From Thalassovita gelatinovora (GTDB lineage Bacteria; Pseudomonadota; Alphaproteobacteria; Rhodobacterales; Rhodobacteraceae), in the NCBI RefSeq assembly GCF_001458355.1, contig NZ_CYSA01000027.1, positions 1-64,000 on the forward strand: a DNA stretch of 64,000 nt, written 5' to 3'. Shown here piece by piece: positions 28,302 through 38,275 of this stretch. The notes below the pieces were generated by a model. The model ran no database searches and had not been told where the DNA came from. It worked only from the letters and a program-made list of their open reading frames with translations. The position numbers and the translations under genes were made by a program. Positions within the stretch are counted from its first letter, which is position 1. Every line of letters starts with the position of its first letter.

Positions 28302-28329
28302 TTGCGCAGCGGTCCGGGATGTCTATAAC
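28302..28329 (+). promoter_or_regulatory. candidate carB promoter
   Basis: TTGCGC at 28302-28307 and TATAAC at 28324-28329 are separated by 16 bases and lie 70 bases upstream of the carB start, on the correct strand. The match is moderate and based on general sigma-70 consensus only. Confidence 0.4.
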
Positions 28330-28398
28330 CCGCAACAATTTGCGCGGGGTGAGTCATACCCCTGCACGATGCTGCCCGCAGAAAAAAAGAGGTCCGCC

Positions 28399-31300
28399 AT
28401 GCCCAAAAGAACCGATATCTCCTCGATCATGATCATCGGGGCGGGGCCCATCGTCATCGGTCAGGCCTGCGAATTCGACTATTCCGGTGCCCAGGCCTGC
28501 AAGGCGCTGCGCGAAGAAGGTTACCGCGTCATTCTGGTCAATTCGAACCCGGCGACGATCATGACCGATCCGGGGCTGGCCGACGCCACATATATCGAAC
28601 CGATCACGCCGGAAGTTGTCGCCAAGATCATCGAGAAAGAGCGCCCCGACGCATTGCTGCCCACGATGGGCGGGCAAACGGGCCTGAACACTTCGCTGGC
28701 GCTGGCCGATATGGGCGTGCTGGACAAGTTCGGCGTTGAATTGATCGGCGCCAACCGCGACGCCATTGAAATGGCCGAGGATCGCAAGCTGTTCCGCGAA
28801 GCGATGGACCGGATCGGGCTGGAAAATCCCAAGGCCACCATTGTCACCGCCCCGGTCAAGGGCAATGGCAACGCCGATCTGGAAGCGGGCGTGCAAATCG
28901 CGCTGGACGAACTGGAAGGCATCGGCCTGCCGGCGATCATCCGCCCCGCCTTTACCTTGGGCGGCACCGGCGGTGGCGTAGCCTATAACCGCGAAGATTA
29001 CATTCATTACTGCCGCACCGGCATGGATGCTTCGCCGGTGAACCAGATCCTGGTCGATGAATCGTTGCTGGGCTGGAAAGAATTCGAAATGGAGGTCGTG
29101 CGCGACAAGGCCGACAATGCGATCATCGTCTGCGCGATTGAAAACGTCGATCCGATGGGCGTGCATACCGGCGACAGCATCACCGTGGCCCCGGCGCTGA
29201 CCCTGACCGACAAGGAATACCAGATCATGCGCAACGGCTCGATCGCCGTGCTGCGTGAAATCGGCGTCGAAACCGGCGGGTCGAACGTGCAATGGGCGAT
29301 CAACCCCGAAGACGGCCGCATGGTGGTGATCGAAATGAACCCGCGGGTGTCGCGATCTTCGGCGCTGGCGTCGAAAGCGACCGGGTTCCCGATCGCGAAA
29401 ATCGCCGCCAAGCTGGCGATCGGGTATACGCTGGACGAGCTGGACAATGACATCACCAAGGTGACACCGGCGTCGTTCGAGCCGACCATCGATTATGTCG
29501 TCACCAAGATCCCGAAATTCGCCTTTGAAAAATTCCCCGGTTCCGAACCGCATCTGACAACGGCGATGAAATCGGTGGGCGAAGCGATGGCGATCGGCCG
29601 CACCATCCATGAATCGCTGCAAAAGGCGCTGGCGTCGATGGAATCGGGTCTGACCGGCTTTGACGAGGTCGACATCGACGGTGCGCCGGACAAGGCCGCC
29701 GTGATCAAGGCGATCAGCAAACAAACCCCCGACCGGATGCGCACCATTGCACAGGCGATGCGCCACGGGCTGACGGATGATGAAATCCACGTCGTCACCA
29801 TGTTCGACCCTTGGTTCCTGGCCCGTATTCGCGAAATCGTCGAAACCGAAGACGTTGTCAAAAAGGACGGCTTGCCGGTGACTGAGGACGGGTTGCGCCG
29901 GTTGAAAATGATGGGCTTCACCGATGCCCGGCTGGCCATGCTGACCGGACGGACCGAAGCCAATGTCCGCCGCGCCCGGCAAAATCTGGGTGTCACCGCA
30001 GTGTTCAAGCGGATCGATACCTGTGCCGCCGAATTCGAAGCGCAGACGCCTTATATGTATTCGACTTACGAAGCCCCGGCGATGGGCGATGTTGAATGCG
30101 AAGCGCGCCCCAGCGACCGCAAAAAGGTGGTCATTCTGGGCGGCGGTCCGAACCGGATCGGGCAGGGGATCGAATTCGACTATTGCTGTTGCCATGCCTG
30201 TTTCGCACTGACCGAGGTCGGGTATGAAACCATCATGATCAACTGCAACCCGGAAACCGTGTCGACCGACTATGACACATCGGACCGGCTGTATTTCGAA
30301 CCGCTGACGTTCGAACATGTGATGGAAATCCTGCGTGTGGAACAGGAAAACGGCACCCTGCACGGGGTGATCGTGCAATTCGGCGGTCAGACGCCGCTGA
30401 AGCTGGCCAATGCGCTGTATGAAGAGGGCATTCCGATCCTCGGCACCACGCCCGACGCGATTGACCTTGCCGAAGACCGCGAACGGTTTCAGCAACTGGT
30501 GAATAAGCTGGAGCTGAAACAGCCGCATAACGGCATTGCTTCGACCGATGCCCAGGCGCTGGCCATCGCCGAAGAAATCGGTTTCCCGCTGGTGATCCGC
30601 CCGTCTTATGTGTTGGGCGGCCGGGCGATGGAAATCGTCCGCGACATGGCGCAGCTGGAACGTTATATCGCCGAAGCGGTGGTGGTGTCGGGCGACAGCC
30701 CGGTGTTGTTGGACAGTTATCTTTCCGGTGCCATCGAATGCGACGTGGACGCGTTGTCCGATGGCAAGACCGTACATGTGACCGGCATCATGCAGCATAT
30801 CGAAGAAGCGGGCGTGCATTCGGGCGACAGCGCCTGTTCGTTGCCGCCTTATTCGTTGCCGCAGGATATCATCGTGGAAATCAAACGTCAGACCGAAGCG
30901 TTGGCGTTGTCGCTTGGCGTGGTTGGGTTGATGAACGTGCAATTCGCGGTCAAGGACGGCGAGATTTACCTGATCGAAGTCAACCCCCGTGCATCGCGTA
31001 CCGTGCCTTTTGTGGCCAAGGCCACCGACAGCGCCATTGCGTCGATCGCGGCGCGGCTGATGGCGGGCGAACCGATGGAAAATTTCCCGCTGCGCGGCGA
31101 ATATCCCAAAGATGCCAAGCCCGGCACCCTGCCGATGGCCGACCCGATGACGCTGGCCGATCCCAACATGCCATGGTTCAGCGTGAAGGAAGCAGTGCTG
31201 CCCTTTGCCCGTTTCCCCGGCGTTGATACCATTCTGGGCCCGGAAATGCGCTCGACCGGTGAAGTCATGGGCTGGGACACCTCCTTTGCTTTGGCCTTCC

Positions 31301-31728
31301 TCAAGGCGCAGCTTGGGGCGGGTACCGATCTGCCGTCCGAAGGACGTGTGTTCATCTCGATCAAGGATGATGACAAGACCGCGCTGATGGTCGACGCCGC
31401 CAAGACCCTGACCGACCAAGGCTTCACCATCGTCGCCACCCGCGGCACGGCGGCTTGGCTGGCTGAAAACGGGATTGGTTGCGAAACCGTCAACAAGGTC
31501 TATGAGGGTCGTCCGAATATCGTCGACCTGTTGAAAGACGGCCAGATCGCGCTGGTGTTGAACACCACCGAAGGCACGCAGGCGGTCGAAGACAGCCGCG
31601 AAATCCGCTCGGTCGCGCTGTATGACAAGATCCCCTATTACACCACCGCCGCTGGTGCCCAGGCCGCTGCACAGGCCATTCAGGCCCGCACCGAAGGCGA
31701 TTTCGGGGTGATGAGCCTGCAAGGTTAA
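28399..31728 (+). CDS. carB: carbamoyl-phosphate synthase large subunit
   Basis: This 1,109-residue enzyme has two homologous ATP-grasp halves. The first opens with [20 protein letters not shown] and the second with [20 protein letters not shown]; each has GSxxxxxE-type ATP-binding segments. A C-terminal MGS-fold allosteric domain ([12 protein letters not shown] to the end) follows. It makes carbamoyl phosphate for pyrimidine and arginine synthesis. ATG 28399 is behind AGAGG; the frame is open 65 codons further upstream but this is not family sequence. carA is not adjacent. Confidence 0.97.
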   Translation: MPKRTDISSIMIIGAGPIVIGQACEFDYSGAQACKALREEGYRVILVNSNPATIMTDPGLADATYIEPITPEVVAKIIEKERPDALLPTMGGQTGLNTSLALADMGVLDKFGVELIGANRDAIEMAEDRKLFREAMDRIGLENPKATIVTAPVKGNGNADLEAGVQIALDELEGIGLPAIIRPAFTLGGTGGGVAYNREDYIHYCRTGMDASPVNQILVDESLLGWKEFEMEVVRDKADNAIIVCAIENVDPMGVHTGDSITVAPALTLTDKEYQIMRNGSIAVLREIGVETGGSNVQWAINPEDGRMVVIEMNPRVSRSSALASKATGFPIAKIAAKLAIGYTLDELDNDITKVTPASFEPTIDYVVTKIPKFAFEKFPGSEPHLTTAMKSVGEAMAIGRTIHESLQKALASMESGLTGFDEVDIDGAPDKAAVIKAISKQTPDRMRTIAQAMRHGLTDDEIHVVTMFDPWFLARIREIVETEDVVKKDGLPVTEDGLRRLKMMGFTDARLAMLTGRTEANVRRARQNLGVTAVFKRIDTCAAEFEAQTPYMYSTYEAPAMGDVECEARPSDRKKVVILGGGPNRIGQGIEFDYCCCHACFALTEVGYETIMINCNPETVSTDYDTSDRLYFEPLTFEHVMEILRVEQENGTLHGVIVQFGGQTPLKLANALYEEGIPILGTTPDAIDLAEDRERFQQLVNKLELKQPHNGIASTDAQALAIAEEIGFPLVIRPSYVLGGRAMEIVRDMAQLERYIAEAVVVSGDSPVLLDSYLSGAIECDVDALSDGKTVHVTGIMQHIEEAGVHSGDSACSLPPYSLPQDIIVEIKRQTEALALSLGVVGLMNVQFAVKDGEIYLIEVNPRASRTVPFVAKATDSAIASIAARLMAGEPMENFPLRGEYPKDAKPGTLPMADPMTLADPNMPWFSVKEAVLPFARFPGVDTILGPEMRSTGEVMGWDTSFALAFLKAQLGAGTDLPSEGRVFISIKDDDKTALMVDAAKTLTDQGFTIVATRGTAAWLAENGIGCETVNKVYEGRPNIVDLLKDGQIALVLNTTEGTQAVEDSREIRSVALYDKIPYYTTAAGAQAAAQAIQARTEGDFGVMSLQG

Positions 31729-31738
31729 TCCTGATCAC

Positions 31739-31770
31739 CGCCGCCCGCACAGTCAGCCGGGCGGCGTTTT
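31739..31770 (+). terminator. rho-independent terminator of carB
   Basis: CGCCGCCCG pairs with CGGGCGGCG around a ten-base loop and is followed by TTTT. It begins 11 bases after the carB stop. Confidence 0.85.
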
Positions 31771-32100
31771 ACGACAGGGTTTCGATTCGAATCCGCCCAC
31801 ACGAGTCGCAATCCCGTGGGTGACAGCCTGCGGCATAGCCGTGCTGACTACAATTTCTTACAGGTAACTCAAAGATACCTACAGATAATTGCAGGCCATT
31901 GCGGGGCCGTCAGGCCGGTTTCCCCAAGACAGTCCCCCCTCAGTCACCCTATACTTTAGGGTAAGGAAAGCGTCGGGGACAATGTCATCCCCAAGCCCGT
32001 CCCCGAAGGTTCCGGCGCGACAGTTGTTACATGTAAATACCCATTTCATGAGCCATTTGAAACTGTCAGGGGCCTTCCGAAAGGAGGGCCTCTTATTCTG
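31771..32100. other. intergenic region between carB and luxR, two dyads
   Basis: No gene is supportable here. A dyad ACCCTATACTTTAGGGT sits near 31947-31963, of lux-box-like size but not matching the usual ACCTG/CAGGT arms. A hairpin GGCCTTCC-GAAA-GGAGGGCC at 32071-32090 lies 11 bases after the luxR stop and is its probable terminator. The stretch GGTTTCGATTCGAATCC near 31775 resembles a tRNA T-arm but no full tRNA can be folded around it. Confidence 0.5.
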
Positions 32101-33018
32101 TCAGCTATTGCCCGTATCGGCCCCGGACGATTGCGCCTGTGCTGATTTCACCTCGATCTGATCGACGCCGACGCCATCCATCTGCACCAGGAAATAATGT
32201 GCTTTCGGATCTTTCGACCGCTGCGGATCGGGAAGCATGCCAGCGCTCATGGCAAGGGCGGCGATTTCGGCCCGATTGCTGCATTTGGTTTTGATCATCA
32301 GGTTGTGCATCCGCTGCCGTAGCGCGGAAACCGAAATCCCCAGATCGGCGGCGATCTGTTTGTCCTGCAAGCCGCGCCCGATCAGTTCCAGCAATTCGCG
32401 CTGCTTGTCGCTGATCTGATTACGGTCGAAAAATTCGGTTGCGAAATGGGCCACATAGCGTTGATGCGCAATCAGCGCCGCCACGTTCAACGCCCAGCCA
32501 TGCGCCTTGACGATGGCCAACATATCCCGTTTGGAATGATCGCCCGAAAACGTGATCATCCCGGCCTGTGGTGGCGCATTCACCCGCAACGGCACCGAAA
32601 ACCCCGCCCGCATTCCCCGCCGCGCCGCTTCACGCAACACCTCGACCCGGCATTCGGGCAGGTGCAGATAGTCGTCGATGAATTCCAGTCCGACCAGAAT
32701 AGGGGTCAGGTGCCGCGCCGCATGGCTGCGAAAATAGGACCATTTCGCGCTTTCGGGATCTTCGTTTTCGTGCCCCAGCCACCGGGAATCGTACGAGCAG
32801 CGTACAAACAGGATACGCTGCAATTCAGAGAAATTGCTGGCGGTGATGAAATCGATGAAGGGCAGGTCAAGCTGTCGGCCCAGCCCTACCAGCAGATCCC
32901 AGACTTCAACCGAATGGCGGGTAGATTCGATGTCGCGCAGAAAATCATGCAGAAGCTGAGGCGTTTGTTGTTCCGCCGCCAACAAGTCGCGCTTCTTTGG
33001 CTCGTGCGGAGCCGGCAT
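32101..33018 (-). CDS. LuxR-type transcriptional regulator with autoinducer-binding domain
   Basis: This 305-residue protein has an N-terminal autoinducer-binding-like domain (about residues 25-185, with RAGFSVPLRV) and a LuxR helix-turn-helix at about 202-262 (SDKQRELLELIGRGLQDK, then AADLGISVSALRQRMHNL). Forty-three residues follow the HTH, where most LuxR proteins end, so the tail is unusual. No luxI synthase is in the window, so this is a LuxR solo here. A CII-like gene lies three bases upstream on the same transcript. Confidence 0.9.
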   Translation of the reverse strand: MPAPHEPKKRDLLAAEQQTPQLLHDFLRDIESTRHSVEVWDLLVGLGRQLDLPFIDFITASNFSELQRILFVRCSYDSRWLGHENEDPESAKWSYFRSHAARHLTPILVGLEFIDDYLHLPECRVEVLREAARRGMRAGFSVPLRVNAPPQAGMITFSGDHSKRDMLAIVKAHGWALNVAALIAHQRYVAHFATEFFDRNQISDKQRELLELIGRGLQDKQIAADLGISVSALRQRMHNLMIKTKCSNRAEIAALAMSAGMLPDPQRSKDPKAHYFLVQMDGVGVDQIEVKSAQAQSSGADTGNS

Positions 33019-33021
33019 GCA

Positions 33022-33561
33022 TTACCCGCTTTCTTCTTCCAAATGCAATTTCATGTCGATCAGCACATGTTGCAATGCCAAGGTTTCACGCAGCAATCGC
33101 TTGGCTTCGTTCACACTGATCACACCGTCTTCGATTGACTGGTTATATTCCGCCATCAACATAGCAAAACGTTGACTCAACGCAATAACGTCGGAATTCA
33201 CCCCGCCCTTATCGGAATTTTCGCGGGTGTCGTCATAGGATAGGGTAATGCCGCGCAGGTCCGCCAGGGCGCTGGTGACATGTGGGTGCGATGCCGCTTC
33301 TTCCAGCGCGGCGACCGCATCGACGGGCATGAAACGGTCGGCGTGATCGGCATGATCGGAATAATACCGGCCCAGCGTCGCCTTGGATTTCCCGGTCAGT
33401 TGGCAGGCGGCTTCAATGCCGACATCCTTGACCAAGGCTTCGGTATGTTTTTTCAAATAACTCGCGACGACCGACATCGTTAACCCCGCATTTTTTTCCG
33501 GCACAGCGCCGGGGAATTGCTTGCCCTTATTCCCATTACTGTTTTGTTCCCAAATTGTCAT
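33022..33561 (-). CDS. phage CII-like regulatory protein, putative
   Basis: This 179-residue protein contains ACQLTGKSKATLGRYYSD followed by FMPVDAVAALEEAASHPHVTSALADL. That arrangement (a helix-turn-helix, then a bound metal-free helix with Pro-Val-Asp) recalls phage regulatory protein CII (CP76 type), usually a prophage gene. Here it sits on the chromosome in an operon with luxR. The start may be ATG 33561 or ATG 33477 (MSVVASYLKK). A second coiled helix fills the C-terminus. Function is inference. Confidence 0.6.
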   Translation of the reverse strand: MTIWEQNSNGNKGKQFPGAVPEKNAGLTMSVVASYLKKHTEALVKDVGIEAACQLTGKSKATLGRYYSDHADHADRFMPVDAVAALEEAASHPHVTSALADLRGITLSYDDTRENSDKGGVNSDVIALSQRFAMLMAEYNQSIEDGVISVNEAKRLLRETLALQHVLIDMKLHLEEESG

Positions 33562-33570
33562 TTATTAATC

Positions 33571-33591
33571 CGTCCCTCCTCGGTTGGGACG
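33571..33591. promoter_or_regulatory. dyad upstream of the CII-like/luxR operon
   Basis: CGTCCC (33571-33576) and GGGACG (33586-33591) form a six-base dyad spaced nine bases, placed 10 bases upstream of the longer start of the operon. It could be an operator or an mRNA hairpin that masks the GAGGAGGG ribosome site between its arms. Confidence 0.35.
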
Positions 33592-33805
33592 TTGCGGGAG
33601 ATGGTTCTTTCCCCCGGATTTTGGATCAAATTGAGGGGTCCGGTCCGTTCAGGGTAAGAAAACCTGCCCGCAAACGTAACGAGTGCCCGGCGCGTCATCC
33701 CCTACAAATGCGCATCGGGAAGGCAGGTTCATCACCGATTTTTTGTGTGCTGAACCTGCCAGTGCGCCCCTTGCCTTCGGGGCGCGACCGACGATAAATG
33801 CGGCC

Positions 33806-34387
33806 ATGGCCAAGCTCTATTTTCACTACTCGACGATGAATGCCGGCAAATCGACGGTGTTGTTGCAAGCGTCCTACAATTACCGCGAACGCGGTATGGA
33901 CACCTATGTTCTGACCGCGCAATTCGACAATCGCGCCGGGCAGGGCAAGGTCGCGTCGCGTATTGGGATCGACAGTCGGGCCGACACGTTCGCGCCGGGG
34001 GATGATTTGTTCGCCAAGGTGCAGGCTCGGCTGAGCGACGGGTCCGTCGCCTGCATTTTCATCGATGAATCCCAGTTTCTGGAAAAAGATCAGGTCTGGC
34101 AATTGGCGCGGGTGGTGGACGATCTGGACGTGCCGGTCATGTGCTATGGCCTGCGCGTCGATTTTCGCGGTGAACTGTTTCCCGGTTCGGCCGCGTTGCT
34201 GGCTCTGGCCGATGAAATGCGCGAAGTGCGCACCATTTGCCATTGCGGCAAGAAGGCGACGATGGTGGTGCGGATGGGCCCCGACGGTCAGGCGTTGAAA
34301 GAAGGCGCACAGGTTCAGATCGGCGGCAATGAAACCTATGTTTCGCTTTGCCGCCGGCATTGGCGCGACGCGGTCGGCGACCAGTAG
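33806..34387 (+). CDS. tdk: thymidine kinase
   Basis: This 193-residue type II thymidine kinase has the P-loop STMNAGKST (residues 9-17), IFIDESQFL, the lasso MCYGLRVDFRGELFPGS, and zinc ligands CHCGKKA plus a later SLCRRHW. It phosphorylates thymidine for DNA synthesis by salvage. ATG 33806 is chosen because it begins the family N-terminus; the frame is open upstream but not similar. It is divergent from the CII-like/luxR operon with a 244-base spacer. Confidence 0.95.
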   Translation: MAKLYFHYSTMNAGKSTVLLQASYNYRERGMDTYVLTAQFDNRAGQGKVASRIGIDSRADTFAPGDDLFAKVQARLSDGSVACIFIDESQFLEKDQVWQLARVVDDLDVPVMCYGLRVDFRGELFPGSAALLALADEMREVRTICHCGKKATMVVRMGPDGQALKEGAQVQIGGNETYVSLCRRHWRDAVGDQ

Positions 34388-34424
34388 CCGCGCTTGGTTC
34401 CATCCGGGGAACGACCGTCAGAGA

Positions 34425-35546
34425 TCAGGCCCGTTCCAACAGAACCGATCCCACCGAATACCCGGCACCAAAGGAACAGATCATCCCCAGATCCCCTTTG
34501 ACCATATCTTCGGAATTCTGCGCAAAGGCGATGATCGACCCGGCAGAGGATGTATTGGCGTATTCCTGCAAAATATTCGGCTGCTCGTCCCGATCCGGGT
34601 CGCGGCCCAACACTTTGCGGCCAATGAAATCATTCATCGCCTTGTTGGCCTGATGCAGCCACATCCGACGCAGATCTTCGGGTTTGTGGCCCGCATCGGC
34701 CAGATGTTGCAGCATATGCGCCGACACCATCGGCACCACTTCCTTGAACACTTTGCGACCGTTTTGCATGAATTGCATGTCGCGGCGATCCTTCACCCCG
34801 TCGGGGCGATTGCGGCGCAGGAAGCCGTTATTGTTGCGAATGTTGTTGGAAAATTCGGTTGCGCAGCGGGTCGAATGCACGATCCAATGGTTGCCCTTGG
34901 CGTCTTCGGCCCGTTCCAGAACTGTCGCGGTGGCGACATCGCCGAAAATGAAATGGCAATCGCGGTCGCGCCATTCCAGATGGCCGCTGGTGATTTCCGG
35001 GTCCACCACGATGGCACAGCGCACCGATCCGGACCTGATCATGTCGGCGGCAGCCTGAATCCCGAACGTGGCAGAAGAACAGGCCACATTCATGTCAAAA
35101 CCAAAGCCCTTGGCGCCGAGTTCCTTCTGAATCTCGATCGCCACCGCAGGATAGGCCCGTTCCATGTTGGACGCGGCACAGATCACCAGATCGACCTCAT
35201 CGCCAGTGCGGCCCGCCTGTTCCAAGGCGGTCTTGCAGGCCTTGAGCGCGATTTCGGTCATGATGCCGGGTTCATCATCGCTGCGCTGGCGCAGCCGGGG
35301 GTACATCCGGGTCGGGTCCAGAATGCCTTCTTTGTCCATCACATGACGCCGTTCGATCCCTGATGCCTTGAAAATGAATTCGGGCGAAGAATGTTCCTTC
35401 GCGGCGATTTCCCCGGCCGCGATAGCGTCGGCATGTTCGGCATTGTACAGATCGGCATAGGCGTTGAACGCCTCGACCAGTTCTTCGTTGGAAATGGTTT
35501 CCGGCGGGGTGAACACCCCGGTTCCGGTGATCGCTGGCGTGTACAT
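34425..35546 (-). CDS. beta-ketoacyl-ACP synthase III-like protein (FabH family)
   Basis: This 373-residue thiolase-fold protein has the catalytic triad of FabH: Cys156 in NVACSSATFG, His in WLHQANKAMND and Asn in YANTSSAG. It is longer than E. coli FabH (317) and belongs to the DarB/FabH2-like branch that condenses acyl groups on specialised substrates. ATG 35546 is behind GGGGATC; an upstream extension to 35588 exists. Its substrate is unknown. Confidence 0.85.
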   Translation of the reverse strand: MYTPAITGTGVFTPPETISNEELVEAFNAYADLYNAEHADAIAAGEIAAKEHSSPEFIFKASGIERRHVMDKEGILDPTRMYPRLRQRSDDEPGIMTEIALKACKTALEQAGRTGDEVDLVICAASNMERAYPAVAIEIQKELGAKGFGFDMNVACSSATFGIQAAADMIRSGSVRCAIVVDPEITSGHLEWRDRDCHFIFGDVATATVLERAEDAKGNHWIVHSTRCATEFSNNIRNNNGFLRRNRPDGVKDRRDMQFMQNGRKVFKEVVPMVSAHMLQHLADAGHKPEDLRRMWLHQANKAMNDFIGRKVLGRDPDRDEQPNILQEYANTSSAGSIIAFAQNSEDMVKGDLGMICSFGAGYSVGSVLLERA

Positions 35547-35628
35547 CTGATCCCCCAAGAAAAGCGTCCCCCAGATCACCCCAGACATGGGGCCGGGTCA
35601 ACCCTTGCCCCTAGGGAAGTTTGCGGTT

Positions 35629-36591
35629 TCAAACCGCATTCGGCGGCGTTTCCCCGTCAAAAAACGCTTGCAGGTTGTCCAGCGCCAGCATCCCCATCGC
35701 GGTCCGCACTTCCAATGCTGCGGTGCCCAGATGCGGCAGCAGCGTCACGTTGTCGAGCCGGGTCAGCGCCTGCGGCACCTCGGGTTCGAATTCATAGACA
35801 TCCAATCCCGCCCCGCCGATGCGACCGGCCTGCAAGGCGTCGATCAGCGCCGCTTCGTCAACCACATCGCCACGGGCGATATTGATGAAATGGGCGTGAT
35901 CCTGCATTGTGTTGAAAAAGGTAGACCCGATCATATGACGGGTTTCGGCCCCGCCGGGCACCGCGACGACGACGATATCGGAGTGTTCGGCCAGATCGGT
36001 CAGACTGACCTGACGGGCGGGGAAATCGACCTCTTTATGCGACCTGTTGGCATAGAGAACCTGCATTCCGAAACCGAAATGGCAGCGCTGCGCGATTGCC
36101 TGACCGATCCGACCCATGCCGATGATGCCCACCGTTTTACCGCTGACATGCAGCCCAAGCATCTGGGTCGGGTGCCAGCCGGCCCAGTTGCCTGATCGCA
36201 CCAGCCTTTCACCTTCGGCGGTGCGCCGGGCGCTCATCAACAGCAAGGTCATCGCGATATCGGCGGTGGCATCGGTCACCGCGCCGGGCGTGTTGCTGAC
36301 CGTGACGCCGTGATCGCGTGCTGCCGCGACATCGATATGATTGTAGCCAACCCCGAAATTCGCCAGCATCTTGCAGCGCGGGCGACCGAATTCGGCAAAG
36401 ATATCGGCGGTAAACCGATCCCCCAGGGTCGGCATGATGCCGTCATAAAGCGCCAGCGCGGAACGCATTTCCGACCCGCTCATCGGGGCGTTGTTGTCGC
36501 GGTTTTCAACATCGAATAGGGTTTCAGCCCGCGCCATCACGGCGGGCGGCATCGGGCGGGCGATCAGCACCCGGGGCGTTTTACGGGTCAA
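35629..36591 (-). CDS. D-2-hydroxyacid dehydrogenase (glyoxylate/hydroxypyruvate reductase type)
   Basis: This 320-residue enzyme has the NAD loop GIIGMGRIGQA, the catalytic Arg region NIARGDVVDEAAL, Glu and the terminal LPHLGTA histidine. It reduces glyoxylate or hydroxypyruvate, or oxidises D-glycerate. It overlaps the CsaA-like gene by four bases and is the last of a run with proC. Confidence 0.92.
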   Translation of the reverse strand: MTRKTPRVLIARPMPPAVMARAETLFDVENRDNNAPMSGSEMRSALALYDGIMPTLGDRFTADIFAEFGRPRCKMLANFGVGYNHIDVAAARDHGVTVSNTPGAVTDATADIAMTLLLMSARRTAEGERLVRSGNWAGWHPTQMLGLHVSGKTVGIIGMGRIGQAIAQRCHFGFGMQVLYANRSHKEVDFPARQVSLTDLAEHSDIVVVAVPGGAETRHMIGSTFFNTMQDHAHFINIARGDVVDEAALIDALQAGRIGGAGLDVYEFEPEVPQALTRLDNVTLLPHLGTAALEVRTAMGMLALDNLQAFFDGETPPNAV

Positions 36592-36926
36592 TGCAGCCTC
36601 CCGCCCGGCGGGACGTCTTGGTCCGGGGCGACCAGAACGATACCGCCCTCGGGGTCCGATACGCCCAGCACCAGAACTTCGGACATGAATTTGCCGATCT
36701 GGCGCGGTGGGAAATTCACCACTGCCATCACCATTTTGCCGGTCAGGCTTTCGGGCGTGTAATGCGCCGTTACTTGAGCCGAGGTCTTTTTTTCGCCAAT
36801 CTCAGGGCCGAAATCGATCCACATCTTGATCGCGGGCGTGCGCGCTTCGGGATAGGGTTCGGCGCGGGTCACGCGACCGGCGCGGATATCCACGTTCAGG
36901 AAATCGTCAAAACTGATCTCAGCCAT
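36588..36926 (-). CDS. tRNA-binding domain protein, CsaA-like
   Basis: This 112-residue protein is a stand-alone EMAP/OB-fold tRNA-binding domain: FLNVDIRAGRVTRAEP, then KKTSAQVTAHYTPESL and VLVLGVSDPEGGIVLVAPD. B. subtilis CsaA, of this family, is a dimer with tRNA binding and chaperone-like activity. It overlaps both neighbours (by eight bases with proC and four with the dehydrogenase). Confidence 0.9.
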   Translation of the reverse strand: MAEISFDDFLNVDIRAGRVTRAEPYPEARTPAIKMWIDFGPEIGEKKTSAQVTAHYTPESLTGKMVMAVVNFPPRQIGKFMSEVLVLGVSDPEGGIVLVAPDQDVPPGGRLH

Positions 36927-37734
36927 TGGCCAGCTCCTTCGAGCGGTCAGTGGCCGCCTTTACCGCCCGTTTCAGCAACGCCGGGAAGCCGTTGGTTTCA
37001 TCCATCAGCACTTCAAGCGCCGCTTGCGTGGTGCCGTTGGGGCTGGTCACGTTGACCCGCAATTGCGCCGGGTCTTCTGTGGCAGCTTCGGCCAGCGCCC
37101 CGGCCCCGGCCACCGTTGCCTTGGCCAATTGCATTGCCAGATCGGCAGACAGCCCTTGTGCCTGCCCGGCGGCGGCCAGCGTTTCGATCAGGTGGAACAC
37201 ATAGGCCGGGCCGGACCCGGACAGGCCGGTGACGGCATCCATCTGAGTTTCGCTTTCCAGCCGCACGACCTGACCCACTGCGGCAAGCAGCGCTTCGGCC
37301 AGATCCAGCGCGGCATCGCTGACATGGGTATTGCCGATGATCGCGGTAATGCCCCGGCCAATGGCAGCAGGCGTGTTGGGCATCGCCCGCACGATCGGCG
37401 TTTGCGCCCCCAAAACCTTTTCAAACTGTGCAATCGGGGTGCCTGCGGCGACCGAAACAAAAACCGTTTCGCCATTGCCCATTGCGGCCAGCGTCGGCAA
37501 TGCGGCACCCATCATCTGTGGTTTGACCGCGATCAGGACCACGGCGGGGGTGTTCGGCAAATCCGCATTGATATGCACGCCGGTCGATTGCAGCCAGTCC
37601 GACGGGTTCGGATCGATGACCCAAACTGACCCGCTGGGCAATCCTTGCTTCAGCCAGCCTGCCAGCATGGCCGATCCCATCTTGCCACAGCCCAGCAATA
37701 CCAGCCCGTTGCTGGCGACATGATCCATATCCAT
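36919..37734 (-). CDS. proC: pyrroline-5-carboxylate reductase
   Basis: This 271-residue enzyme has the NADPH loop LLGCGKMGSAML and the ProC signature GLSGSGPAYVFHLIE, MPNTPAAIGRG and SPNGTTQAALEVL near the end. It makes proline from P5C. It is first of the operon proC-csaA-like-dehydrogenase; the ybjN-like gene 40 bases upstream is on the same strand and may lead it. Confidence 0.95.
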   Translation of the reverse strand: MDMDHVASNGLVLLGCGKMGSAMLAGWLKQGLPSGSVWVIDPNPSDWLQSTGVHINADLPNTPAVVLIAVKPQMMGAALPTLAAMGNGETVFVSVAAGTPIAQFEKVLGAQTPIVRAMPNTPAAIGRGITAIIGNTHVSDAALDLAEALLAAVGQVVRLESETQMDAVTGLSGSGPAYVFHLIETLAAAGQAQGLSADLAMQLAKATVAGAGALAEAATEDPAQLRVNVTSPNGTTQAALEVLMDETNGFPALLKRAVKAATDRSKELANG

Positions 37735-37774
37735 GCAATCCCCCTTGCCTTACTTTCCGGTTCGGGGGGCAGTG

Positions 37775-38275
37775 TTACGCGCGGCCGTAAGCCTCTGCAA
37801 TGGCGACCTGCATTGCGTTTTCGGTTGAGCGGTTTCCCCACACCACCAGTTGCAGCGCCGGATAATAGCGTTCCGAACTCAGCACGGCGGCATTGATCAT
37901 GGTGTCGATCTGTTCGGCGCAGGCTTCTTGTCCGCCCGCCAGCACCAGACCGTAGCGGTACACCATCAGGTTCTGTTCCGCCCAGAAGGTGAACGATCCC
38001 GCCCAACACTGATCGTTGACCGCGTTCAGCGTTTCATACAGCGCCGGTATCCGGTCCCTGGGTGGTTCCATTTCAAAGGTACAGATCAACCGCAGTGTTT
38101 CATCATGCGCCGACCATGCCAAAGTCAGGGTATAGTTGCGCCACTGGCCTTCGACCACCATGGCGATCTGATCTTCGCCGATCCGGTCGAAATCCCATTG
38201 GTGATGTTCGGCGATATATTCGACGATATCGATGGGGTGCAAATCTTCGTGCATAAACTGCTCGGATAATGCCAT
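37775..38275 (-). CDS. YbjN domain-containing protein
   Basis: This 166-residue protein is a YbjN/DUF1790 family member: HPIDIVEYIAEHHQWDFDR, then CTFEMEPPRDRIPALYETLN and AGSFTFWAEQNLMVYRYGL. The family adopts a type III secretion chaperone-like fold and affects stress and motility in E. coli; its role here is unknown. It is the last clearly chromosomal gene before the prophage junction. Confidence 0.88.
   Translation of the reverse strand: MALSEQFMHEDLHPIDIVEYIAEHHQWDFDRIGEDQIAMVVEGQWRNYTLTLAWSAHDETLRLICTFEMEPPRDRIPALYETLNAVNDQCWAGSFTFWAEQNLMVYRYGLVLAGGQEACAEQIDTMINAAVLSSERYYPALQLVVWGNRSTENAMQVAIAEAYGRA

Noticed and set aside
26162-28432. Long plus-strand open frame of 756 codons opposite aspS
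   Set aside because: It mirrors the aspS coding strand in a high-GC genome; aspS has all class II synthetase motifs and this frame has none.
28354-31722. Long minus-strand open frame of 1,122 codons opposite carB
   Set aside because: It is the antisense of carB, whose ATP-grasp motifs are complete; the translated product is His/Arg/Asp-rich with no recognisable domain.
31770-31800. tRNA-like T-arm (GGTTTCGATTCGAATCC)
   Set aside because: No acceptor stem, D-arm or anticodon arm can be built around it; it lies just after the carB terminator.
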